A stretch of DNA of 24,564 bases from Promethearchaeota archaeon (GTDB lineage Archaea; Asgardarchaeota; Lokiarchaeia; Sigynarchaeales; SOKP01). This document shows positions 1 to 6,913 of the stretch, in pieces. Numbering within the stretch: position 1 is the stretch's first letter; each line of letters opens with the position of its first letter. The stretch lies in the NCBI GenBank assembly GCA_019057975.1, contig JAHLWJ010000028.1:1-24564 (forward strand), given 5' to 3'. The translations under genes and the position numbers were made by a program. The notes beneath the pieces are model-generated. The model ran no database searches, had not been told where the DNA came from, and was given only the letters and a program-made list of their open reading frames with translations.

Positions 1-1
1 A

Positions 2-97
2 CTTTCAATGAAGGAAAAACATCCTTTAAAATCAGAAATGATCTTTCCTAAACTTAGTGATACAAAATTAAAATTATATATTTCTCCTAGAAGTTAG
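2..97 (+). CDS. 3' end of an unidentified protein, truncated by the window edge
   Basis: One frame is open from the left edge to a TAG at 95-97 and gives 31 residues ending ...KLKLYISPRS. The composition (Lys, Leu, Ser, Ile with AT-rich third positions) matches the real genes here. Two other frames close sooner. No domain can be recognised from so short a tail. It could be a chance opening, so this is tentative. The 217 bases that follow, up to 314, hold no readable gene, only an AT-rich stretch with TATA-like words near 217-230. Confidence 0.35.
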   Translation, partial: LSMKEKHPLKSEMIFPKLSDTKLKLYISPRS

Positions 98-314
98 ATC
101 GGGAAAACTTAATAGTCCGCATTTTACACAATGAAATCAACCTCTCTCTTAGTATAATTTTTTTATTAAGGTAAAAATGATCTCAATAATGCCTACAATA
201 ATGTGGCATTGTATATCTTTATATATAAATAATTACGATATGGTTCAAACTTTAGATAAAGATTAAATCATATTTTTAGTATTTTTATAATAAATTAAAA
301 GTAAGAGAGAAAAG

Positions 315-1052
315 TTAAATATTATTATATTTTTTTCTATTACATTTTTCACATAATAATTCAATATTTCTTGCTGTATTACTCCCACCTTTACTGAAAG
401 GAATTATATGGTCATATTCTAAGTTTAAACGACTTTCACATTTAACACATCTTCCTTGATCCCTTCTCCACACTTCATTTTTAACACGTTGAGAAATTCT
501 TCTGCTTCTTTTTTCTTGTTTTTGTATATCTTCTTCATGTATGTACATTTTATGTTCTTGGACATCTTCTTTAGGTTTATACTCCTTACATTCTCTACAA
601 AATTCAAGATACACTTTTTTTCCCCACCAAGTACATTTCTTCCATTTATCGTTCCACCATTTACATTTCTTCCATTCCCATCCACATAATTCACATTTAT
701 CAAGAACGTTTAATTCCACATTACAATCAGGACAAATATTTGGTTCTGATATAGGTTTTGGTGATTCTTTTTCTCTTTTCATCATTTGAATTTTCATTTC
801 TCTACACTTATTAGCAGATTCAGTCATTCTTATTATCCAATCTACTTTCTTTTCTCCTTTTAATCTATGAAATTTCGTTTTTTTAACTCTATATTTTTTA
901 TCTCTATATTTGAAATATATTATTATGATTATTATAGCAATAGCAGGGAGTATAATCATCCAATAGAACACTAATCCTATAATAACTATAAAGAATAATA
1001 TAACACCAACACAACCAACTATACAATTTCCTGAATCATCTTCTTTTGCCAT
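315..1052 (-). CDS. Membrane-anchored zinc-finger HNH endonuclease
   Basis: The 245-residue protein opens with a short polar stretch, then a strongly hydrophobic double membrane segment at about 11-47. After a basic linker come CPDC (107-110) and CELC (120-123), an odd Trp/Lys/Cys-rich segment (about 125-147) and FCREC (152-155) with nearby His residues. The C-terminus, about 188-241, is a classic HNH nuclease: paired cysteines C202/C205 and C234/C237 frame the LEYDHIIPFSKGG core, whose Asp-His supplies the metal/base site. HNH proteins cut DNA; the membrane tether suggests action at the inner face of the membrane, but that is inference. A good ribosome site (AGGAGTGAT) sits just before the ATG. 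It is the last gene of the minus-strand operon, 59 bases after its neighbour. Mobile-element or antiviral roles are both possible. Confidence 0.85.
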   Translation of the reverse strand: MAKEDDSGNCIVGCVGVILFFIVIIGLVFYWMIILPAIAIIIIIIYFKYRDKKYRVKKTKFHRLKGEKKVDWIIRMTESANKCREMKIQMMKREKESPKPISEPNICPDCNVELNVLDKCELCGWEWKKCKWWNDKWKKCTWWGKKVYLEFCRECKEYKPKEDVQEHKMYIHEEDIQKQEKRSRRISQRVKNEVWRRDQGRCVKCESRLNLEYDHIIPFSKGGSNTARNIELLCEKCNRKKYNNI

Positions 1053-1111
1053 TTTTTATCACTCCTGTTTATTTAATTAAAGTAAAAAAATAAAAATTTT
1101 TAGATTTGAAT

Positions 1112-1318
1112 TTATTCTACATTTACATACTTAATGCATGTTTGCAGTAAATTGTCATAATCTGAGCTCATACACTCATTTTGAAATTGCTTGATATATT
1201 CTTTACTATATCCAGCACATTGTAGAGCAGATGAAACTCTTCCGATTATGGAGAATGCGTTTCCATCTTCGCCTACAAGTTTAACTGTTGGTTTTTCTAT
1301 TAGTTCATTTTTACTCAT
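1112..1318 (-). CDS. Small conserved protein of a type common in phages and mobile elements
   Basis: This 68-residue acidic protein has the core TVKLVGEDGNAFSIIGRVSS, an AGYSKEYI helix and a C-terminal SDYDNLLQTCIKYVNVE. I recall this pattern (VKLxGEDGNAF...GYS...SGDYDxLLxTxxxYV) from many small uncharacterised phage and plasmid proteins; no function is established to my knowledge. It starts 8 bases inside the 3' end of the surface-protein gene, which indicates translational coupling within the minus-strand operon. The GAAGTGAT just upstream is a plausible ribosome site. Its presence hints that the operon has a mobile origin. The family match rests on memory of the motif, while the reading frame itself is secure. 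Confidence 0.8.
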   Translation of the reverse strand: MSKNELIEKPTVKLVGEDGNAFSIIGRVSSALQCAGYSKEYIKQFQNECMSSDYDNLLQTCIKYVNVE

Positions 1319-2123
1319 TTTTTATCACTTCTTTATCTTTTTCATGATATTTTTTATTTATTATAAAAATAAACGTGATAACAATCACTAATACTGTAAA
1401 TATTAACACATATACGATAATAGGCAGTTCTGGTTCATCTGTTTTTGGAATAGGTTCTGGTTCTGGAACTGGAATAGGTTCTGGTTTTAGTTCACCATAC
1501 TCAAGTATTAGTTTAGGACGACATGATATATTGGAATATTCTGATGATTTCGCATTGAGATAAGCATGATCAACAGTCAAATCATTTGGACTTAATTGAA
1601 ATGTAATTAATGTATCGTTTATCTCTTTAATATTTTCAATCAAATCTGATAAATTGAATATATAATCTCTATAATAACTATCTAAGGTATCCTTAGTTAA
1701 ATAAACTATTGTATGTATTCCAAATTCCTCTGGTTTTGAATCCCAAACAATATTATCTTCTCCACTCCAATTATTACTTACTAAACTTACTCTTATTGGA
1801 AAATTAGTTATGTTATTATTAACATTGCCAACCTCAGTAAGTTTTAGTTTTATAGAGTGTAAATTATCTATAATAGGTAAATTAAACTGTATATATGTTT
1901 CTCTTAGCTCATCTCCATCAATCCAATAGTAAGTTGTTAAATAGTTACAATCTCTTACTTGTATTCCGAAACCTCTTTCCTCAGTAAATATATCAACTAC
2001 AGGAGATAATTCTACTATTTCGGATTCTGCTTTAGTTGGCTGTATAAATAAGAACGTGCTTAACACTATAAATCCTAACAATAATAATGCTTTTTTTCTC
2101 ATACTTTTACAATTATTTTTCAT
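1311..2123 (-). CDS. Secreted, C-terminally membrane-anchored DNRLRE/CBM96-like surface protein
   Basis: The 270 residues begin with a signal peptide: basic MRKK at 8-11, hydrophobic core to about 28, likely cut after PTKA at 32. The body (about 36-208) fits the DNRLRE/CBM96-type beta-sandwich, with YIQFNLP, the signature NNWSGEDNIVW...KPEE, a late ITFQLS strand, AYLNAKSSEYSN and the closing RPKLILEY. A Pro/Glu-rich spacer (about 211-231) leads to one membrane helix (234-255) and a short charged tail, so the domain should be displayed outside the cell. Such domains in archaeal surface proteins are associated with carbohydrate or cell-wall binding; the ligand here is unknown. The start overlaps the previous stop as ATGA. 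A surface protein co-transcribed with a nuclease and a phage-type protein is unusual. Confidence 0.82.
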   Translation of the reverse strand: MKNNCKSMRKKALLLLGFIVLSTFLFIQPTKAESEIVELSPVVDIFTEERGFGIQVRDCNYLTTYYWIDGDELRETYIQFNLPIIDNLHSIKLKLTEVGNVNNNITNFPIRVSLVSNNWSGEDNIVWDSKPEEFGIHTIVYLTKDTLDSYYRDYIFNLSDLIENIKEINDTLITFQLSPNDLTVDHAYLNAKSSEYSNISCRPKLILEYGELKPEPIPVPEPEPIPKTDEPELPIIVYVLIFTVLVIVITFIFIINKKYHEKDKEVIKNE

Positions 2124-2341
2124 GATATCATTTCCTCTTTATTGATTTTTTTCATTATCATATATTCTGAAAACCTTTCTCGGAAAACGTCTTTGAAGTG
2201 TAAGAATTCTACAAACATCTCGGCTTCCATTTCATCGTTTCTTTGTTTGTGTTTGAGATATATTTTTTTGAGTTCGATTTCTAATTCTGTTTCTTTTATT
2301 CGAGCTTTCAGTAATTCTTTTGATATTTTTCTCATTCTCAC
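2120..2341 (-). CDS. Small coiled-coil hypothetical protein, first gene of the minus-strand operon
   Basis: This 73-residue highly charged protein is almost entirely helical, with heptad-like Glu/Lys/Leu spacing across about 8-50. No family is recognised. I chose the GTG at 2341 because the GAGGTG ribosome site lies 8 bases before it; an in-frame ATG two codons later would be 14 bases away. Its stop overlaps the next start by four bases (ATGA), so it is coupled to the surface-protein gene. A TATA box 37-45 bases upstream makes it the operon's leading gene with a very short leader. It could be a small regulator or a cytoplasmic partner of its neighbours; neither is shown by the sequence. Confidence 0.65.
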   Translation of the reverse strand: MRMRKISKELLKARIKETELEIELKKIYLKHKQRNDEMEAEMFVEFLHFKDVFRERFSEYMIMKKINKEEMIS

Positions 2342-2377
2342 TTTACTTACACCTCTATAAGTCCGATGGGGAGTACT

Positions 2378-2386
2378 TTATATATT
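2378..2386 (-). promoter_or_regulatory. Archaeal TATA box for the 2341-315 operon
   Basis: Read on the minus strand, ATATATAAAG lies about 40 bases before the GTG start at 2341. An archaeal transcript would then begin near 2355-2360, leaving a leader just long enough to carry the GAGGTG ribosome site. Box spacing and ribosome site agree with each other, which makes this one of the better-supported promoters in the window. Confidence 0.65.
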
Positions 2387-2508
2387 GAGCTCTGTAAAAG
2401 GAGTTTGTGGTTAATGAGTGTAAAGATAACGGATTTTATATCTTCTTTTGAAATATAGTCATTGCCATTTAATATGTGATAGAGATCAAAAAACTCCCAA
2501 TCTTAAAC

Positions 2509-2619
2509 TCATGATAATAAGTTGTGGATATTTGATGAATCGCCCCACATAGCGATCCTGAGCTTGATTTCTCGTTTCAGGACGTTTTTCCATTTAATTT
2601 TAAGGCTTTGTATATTATT
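2509..2619 (-). pseudogene. Possible coding remnant without a start codon
   Basis: A minus-strand frame open for 36 codons reads like protein (…KNVLKREIKLRIAMWGDS…HNLLS) and uses GC-richer codons than the flanking DNA. It has no usable start and is preceded by a stop. I do not recognise the family. It lies in a 496-base stretch (2342-2837) otherwise holding only the operon promoter and a hairpin-rich patch. It may be a fragment of an older inserted gene or chance. Confidence 0.2.
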
Positions 2620-2639
2620 TCATACATTTTTCCTTCGGT

Positions 2640-2800
2640 CAAAAAGGGTTTTCTTTCAAGTGTTGTATGTTTAAACGTACACACGAACGTATCTAAGAGG
2701 CTTCGGCTCCTCTATGACCATGAATGGTGTTTTTTAACCGAGATAACACCAAACTCCTGATTTGAGCGTAAGGGAAAGGGGCAGATCCCCTTATCCCGTT
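2640..2800 (-). ncRNA. Candidate structured RNA (three hairpins behind a TATA box)
   Basis: The patch is distinctly GC-richer than its surroundings and holds three perfect or near-perfect hairpins. The first is 2772-2797: GGGA plus AAGGGG pair with CCCCTT plus TCCC across a five-base loop, with one bulged base. The second is 2726-2750: GGTGTT pairs with AACACC. The third is 2696-2713: AGAGG pairs with CCTCT over a TTCGG-containing loop. On the minus strand TATATATAT (2806-2814) sits upstream at a promoter-like distance, and a short T-run follows near 2640. No known RNA family is recognised and no open frame explains the patch. Strand choice rests only on the TATA box, so this is a candidate. 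Confidence 0.3.
2665..2680. repeat. Near-perfect 16-base palindrome
   Basis: GTATGTTTAAACGTAC is self-complementary at all but one base pair, a T/G mismatch. It lies beside the hairpin-rich patch and outside any gene. It could be an operator, a recombination site or part of the candidate RNA. Nothing in the sequence decides between these. Confidence 0.35.
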
Positions 2801-2805
2801 TATGG

Positions 2806-2814
2806 TATATATAT
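2806..2814 (-). promoter_or_regulatory. Possible TATA box for the candidate RNA
   Basis: TATATATAT stands out as a promoter-like word immediately before the hairpin patch in the minus-strand direction. It is close to symmetric, so it could equally serve the plus strand, but no gene follows on that side. Weak support on its own. Confidence 0.25.
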
Positions 2815-2837
2815 GGCAAAGAAAATGAAAAAGATGA

Positions 2838-3041
2838 TCATGATTTTAATTCTATAATTTTACCTTTTTTATCTCGTACAAATAAACCATTGATATATAA
2901 CTCTCTCTTTTCTCTTTCGGTCATCTTTAATCTATCAATTAGTACAAGAACTTTGTGTGCTAAATATCTTGAATTTTCCTTTTCTTCTAATATAGCAGTT
3001 TTCAAATCTTTTAAATATTCGATTATTAGTGTAATGTTCAT
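2838..3041 (-). CDS. Small hypothetical protein
   Basis: The 67-residue protein has an amphipathic, Leu/Ile/Lys/Glu-rich helix at 1-45 and a short beta-like tail with GLFVRDKKGKIIEL. No family is recognised. The tail resembles the strand-turn-strand ends of small DNA- or protein-binding folds, but that is only appearance. It starts with ATG 20 bases after the end of the fragment at 3062-3352, in the same direction, with no clear ribosome site. Codon composition matches neighbouring genes. Given the decayed surroundings it may itself be a remnant. Confidence 0.45.
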   Translation of the reverse strand: MNITLIIEYLKDLKTAILEEKENSRYLAHKVLVLIDRLKMTEREKRELYINGLFVRDKKGKIIELKS

Positions 3042-3061
3042 TTTAACACTTTAAATTATAA

Positions 3062-3352
3062 TTAGCTCGATCTTCTAAGTACATAGAACGTTTCGATTTT
3101 TCTACTGAACCTTCGAGGGTTTTGACTATTTCTTGACCATAGTAAGTATGTGTTTAAGTCATCTCCAATGATATTTTTGAAATCCTCATCTAATAAGAAA
3201 TCCCCTAATGTCTTGTCTTGTATTCCTTCAGGCACTTTCTTTATAACTGGTATCCCTACTTTTTCTGCTATCCTTTTAGTGAATGTTTCTAATTGAGGAA
3301 TTAATATAAAAACGGCAGTATGATATTCATTTGAGATAAGTAAATTAATCAT
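3062..3352 (-). pseudogene. Fragment resembling the C-terminal domain of DUF4209-type proteins
   Basis: Residues 1-70 resemble the C-terminal helical domain of the DUF4209 family: HTAVFILIPQLETFTKRIAE, then GIPVIKKVPEGIQDKTLGDFL and a GDDLNTYLLW helix. Family members that I recall are several hundred residues long and continue into an RNxxAHG-like HEPN motif. Here the sequence instead ends in an unrelated basic tail (…RRFSRKIETFYVLRRSS), and nothing coding precedes it. The frame is open for eight codons before the ATG (to about 3376), which suits a truncated 5' end. I read it as a broken remnant; a small functional gene cannot be excluded. The family assignment is from memory of the motif. 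Confidence 0.5.
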
Positions 3353-3474
3353 CTCTATTAAAACTCTTTTTTCTATTTAGTTATTATATATTGAAATTCT
3401 CTTAGTCTCTGATTTATTTATATTTTTGATTTAACTATAACATTTATAGCAAAAATAAAAGGTAATCCAATTTT

Positions 3475-6400
3475 ATGGAAAATATAAAATATACTGATAG
3501 GCAATTGAATGTTTTAAGTATTCTTAAAAATCAAACATTTAGTCAAAAAAATCTTTCGGATATGTATCAAGGGGCAATAATGGCTAAAAGATATCATGAA
3601 AATCCTGACTCTATATATCAGGCAGCTCATTCTTTAAGAGAATTGACTGATTACATGACAAAACATCTGAAGAGAATTGGTGCTGAAGATCGTAAAGATC
3701 AAATGAGAATTTTCATCGAGGATTTTGATCCGTTAGGGGGTTTAAAACAAGAAGCTGTTATAAAGCAATGGCTTGATCTATATGACTATTTCGTACAACT
3801 ATGTCATCATCACGATAGTATATCACCTTCGGAATTATTCGAAGAAAAATTATATCAACTTGAAAATGTAATTCTAGCGATTCATGGTCCGATATCAGTC
3901 CCTATTGCCGAGCTTGATAGATTGATAGAGAACGAGAATCCTACAGTAGAAGACCTCGAACTAGTATTGTCTCTAATTAAGAATTTATCTTCTTACGAAT
4001 ATTTCTTTAAACAACTCAAACACCCTAACTGGCTTGAACTATTAGACGAAAAAGGTGTATATAACAATACTCCAAGATATGGCGAAAGAAGTATCGAGCC
4101 ACTATTTTTATTAAAAATTGTTAAGAAAAAACCGGATAAAGTGTTAGAAATTATAAAAAGGCACTCAGAGACAGATCATCCGGGAGCAAGAGTTAATTAC
4201 ATAAAAACCCTTACTCAAATGCCAGCTGACTCCATAATTCAGATGATTAAACCGTTAAAAAAATGGATTAATTCCCAAGATAATTACACTCCATCGCTTT
4301 TTTTTGCTTTAGTAGATTTGGTATTAAAATTAATACAAAATGACAAAGAAGATGAGCTGTTTGATTTAATTAATAGCATGTATGCTATTAAAGCAGAAAT
4401 TCTAAAAAATGATGAAAAATTAAGAAAAAGATTAGATGAGATTTTTGATAAAAGGTGGAAAAATGGAAATATCGAACAATATGGTATGGATGATCTTTAC
4501 CAAGAAGATTTAGGTGGGGAGTTTCAAGAAAAGTTCGAAATCTATTCGTACGAATCAATGATCAGAAAAATCTTATCAGATTTAATAGAAAAGTATCCAG
4601 TTAAATCTTTAAAATTGTTTTTAAAAAATCTAAATTTCTCTATTAATTTCTTTTTAAAAAACAAAGATAAAAATAATATCGATGATCACTCCTTAATTTG
4701 GAGAAATAATTTAAAGGAGGAGCCAATCAGTAAAACTTTTCGAAATGTCCTGATAGATGTTGCCATTGAAATCATTTTATACATCGGTAATAATGTAAAA
4801 GAAAGATTTCCAGATGTAATATTAGAACTACAAAAATTTAATAACTTAACCTTTAGGCGTCTAGAATTTTTTGCCTACAATAACTTTCCCGAATTATCTG
4901 CTGATTTTATTAACAAAATTGAACTTAAAAATGAACATTTTAAGACAATTGATGAAAATTACGAATTATTCCATTTTTTTGATTCTTTTTTCGATCAGTT
5001 ACCAAATGAAACTCAAAATACTTACTTAAAATATATTACTAAAGGGGTGAAAAAACAAAAAAAGGCTTTGAGGAAAAGTAAATGGAATGGGAACCTACCA
5101 AAGCTAAAGAAAGAAGATATAGATCGTTATATAAAGCAGCATCAAATAAGAAAACTCAAACCTATTAAAAAATATATTAAACAAGATTTTCTAAAAAAAT
5201 TGGATATTGATATTACAGAAATAGATAAAGTAAAGCTTTTTGAAGATACTGGAGTTGTTTTTGGACCTATAAGTCCTTTATCTGAATCTACGATTGAAAA
5301 TTTTACCATGGAAGAGTTAAAAGTGAATTTACTTAAATATGACGAGGAGAAGAGTTTTGATTTTGATAAGATTGGATTAGGGCGTCAATTAGAATATAAT
5401 GTACCAAAAAGGCCCAATAAATTTATAATTATGCTTAATGATGCGTTAAATCAACCCAAACTTCATAAGTACATATCTTTCATAATATCTGGATTAAATA
5501 AAGCCCTAAAAGGAAACCAAAACTTAGATCTTAATAGTTTGTTTAAAATATTTAAAATTCTACTAAGTGAAGATTTTGTTATCGATAGTGAGCCACTTTT
5601 ATTTAAAGAAGATACAAGTAGAGACATTAAAAAGAGTATCGCTGATTTTTTCCATGAAAATTTAAAAGTTGAAAGAATTTCTATTGATTTCAAGAAAATA
5701 GTATGGGAGTTGATCGTAAAGCTTTTAAACGTAAAGGATATTAATAACGAGATTGAAATTAAAGCTATACAGGGTAACTGGATGCCCAGAGACATGAGTT
5801 TAAACTCGGTATATGGAATTTCAACCAACACAATTTTTGCATATATATCTTGGGTTATAGAATTTGACCCTGAAAAATATAAACCTAAGGAAAATAAATT
5901 GACAAAATTCTTCCCTGAAATATTAGAAGTTATTGAAAATCTCTTAAATGAACCCTTATATACTACAAGATATATAATTGGAAGCAATTTTTATTACTTA
6001 TGCCATTTAGATTTAGATTGGGTGAAAAGTAAAATAGATGTAATCCTACCTCACGATAAAGAGCACTTAGATTATTTTGAGGCTGCTTGGTCAGGCTTTA
6101 TCGATTATAATGGTATTGTTGTCCCATTCTTTGAGCTATTAAGACCTAGTTATTTGTACGCTTTAAACCTAATAAATGAAGAGTTTAGACTTATTCCATT
6201 TTCAAAACCCCATTTTATAGATCAAATTATGATCCTGTATATTAACGGTTTAGAACAATTGAATGATGAGCACTCCTTAATATTTAAATTTTTTAATACG
6301 GCTTCAGGAGAATATAGAAAAATTGCGATTAGGAACATTGGAACCAATCTAAGTAAATACCAAGATGAAGAGGATTTTGAAAAGATAAAAAAACGTTTAA

Positions 6401-6819
6401 CTAATCTCTTGGATTATAGATTAAAAGAAGCAAGTACAGAAAATATTACAAACTATATAGAGGAATTGCATGGTTTCATTTATTGGTTTAGAAACTCGAT
6501 TTTTGAAGAAGAATGGACGATCAATAGGCTCCTTGAAATATTGAGACTTTTAAATGACTCATTTAAAGAATCTTATTTTATTCCTGAAATTTTGGAAGAT
6601 TTTGCTGTAGAATATCCGGTTCAAGTAATTGAATGCTTAGAGATAATTATTAAAAAAGAAATTAAAGATGGGTTTCTTATATCCGAAAATAAATATAAAA
6701 GTATGCTAAAAGATGTAATAAACTCAGAAAATGAAGAAGCTAAGCAAAGAGCTGTTAATTTAATTAACTATCTATTGAGAATGAATCTTCACAACTTTAA
6801 GGATCTCTTGACCGATTAG
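3475..6819 (+). CDS. Large helical-repeat protein, first gene of a putative two-gene defence unit
   Basis: The 1114-residue protein is predicted from composition to be almost all helix with no membrane segment. Residues 27-60 carry an LSDMYQGA...NPDSIYQAAHSLREL segment, about 104-113 a DYFVQLCHHH stretch, and 174-195 the FFKQLKHPNWLELLDEKGV motif, followed by HEAT-like helical pairs. I recall this order (AHSLREL, then xHHH, then FFxxLxxPxWLxxL) from very large uncharacterised prokaryotic proteins that often sit near nucleases; I do not know an established name. The C-terminal two thirds show no catalytic motif. The nuclease gene follows after 94 bases on the same strand, so a sensor/scaffold role for that effector is a reasonable inference. 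Start: first ATG, with a weak GGT upstream and a TATA-like TTTATAG about 30 bases before. Confidence 0.8.
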   Translation: MENIKYTDRQLNVLSILKNQTFSQKNLSDMYQGAIMAKRYHENPDSIYQAAHSLRELTDYMTKHLKRIGAEDRKDQMRIFIEDFDPLGGLKQEAVIKQWLDLYDYFVQLCHHHDSISPSELFEEKLYQLENVILAIHGPISVPIAELDRLIENENPTVEDLELVLSLIKNLSSYEYFFKQLKHPNWLELLDEKGVYNNTPRYGERSIEPLFLLKIVKKKPDKVLEIIKRHSETDHPGARVNYIKTLTQMPADSIIQMIKPLKKWINSQDNYTPSLFFALVDLVLKLIQNDKEDELFDLINSMYAIKAEILKNDEKLRKRLDEIFDKRWKNGNIEQYGMDDLYQEDLGGEFQEKFEIYSYESMIRKILSDLIEKYPVKSLKLFLKNLNFSINFFLKNKDKNNIDDHSLIWRNNLKEEPISKTFRNVLIDVAIEIILYIGNNVKERFPDVILELQKFNNLTFRRLEFFAYNNFPELSADFINKIELKNEHFKTIDENYELFHFFDSFFDQLPNETQNTYLKYITKGVKKQKKALRKSKWNGNLPKLKKEDIDRYIKQHQIRKLKPIKKYIKQDFLKKLDIDITEIDKVKLFEDTGVVFGPISPLSESTIENFTMEELKVNLLKYDEEKSFDFDKIGLGRQLEYNVPKRPNKFIIMLNDALNQPKLHKYISFIISGLNKALKGNQNLDLNSLFKIFKILLSEDFVIDSEPLLFKEDTSRDIKKSIADFFHENLKVERISIDFKKIVWELIVKLLNVKDINNEIEIKAIQGNWMPRDMSLNSVYGISTNTIFAYISWVIEFDPEKYKPKENKLTKFFPEILEVIENLLNEPLYTTRYIIGSNFYYLCHLDLDWVKSKIDVILPHDKEHLDYFEAAWSGFIDYNGIVVPFFELLRPSYLYALNLINEEFRLIPFSKPHFIDQIMILYINGLEQLNDEHSLIFKFFNTASGEYRKIAIRNIGTNLSKYQDEEDFEKIKKRLTNLLDYRLKEASTENITNYIEELHGFIYWFRNSIFEEEWTINRLLEILRLLNDSFKESYFIPEILEDFAVEYPVQVIECLEIIIKKEIKDGFLISENKYKSMLKDVINSENEEAKQRAVNLINYLLRMNLHNFKDLLTD

Positions 6820-6913
6820 TTTTAGTATTTAAGACTAGCTTTATTGATAAAATTATTATTTGAAACTTCCATTAACCAAAGTAGAAAGAAATGGAACATT
6901 ATAGGGAAGAAAT

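Noticed and set aside
456..789. Phe/His-rich plus-strand frames over the HNH gene
   Set aside because: They are antisense of Lys/Glu-rich coding sequence; the minus-strand frame has HNH motifs and a ribosome site.
2690..2800. A tRNA gene in the GC-rich hairpin patch
   Set aside because: The three stems do not fall in cloverleaf order, and no anticodon arm, T-loop TTCRA or acceptor pairing could be found.
5463..5987. Minus-strand open frame of 174 codons inside the 1114-residue gene
   Set aside because: It is the antisense of a clearly coding, AT-rich gene and is rich in Ser/Leu/Ile as expected of a shadow; it has no motif and no promoter.
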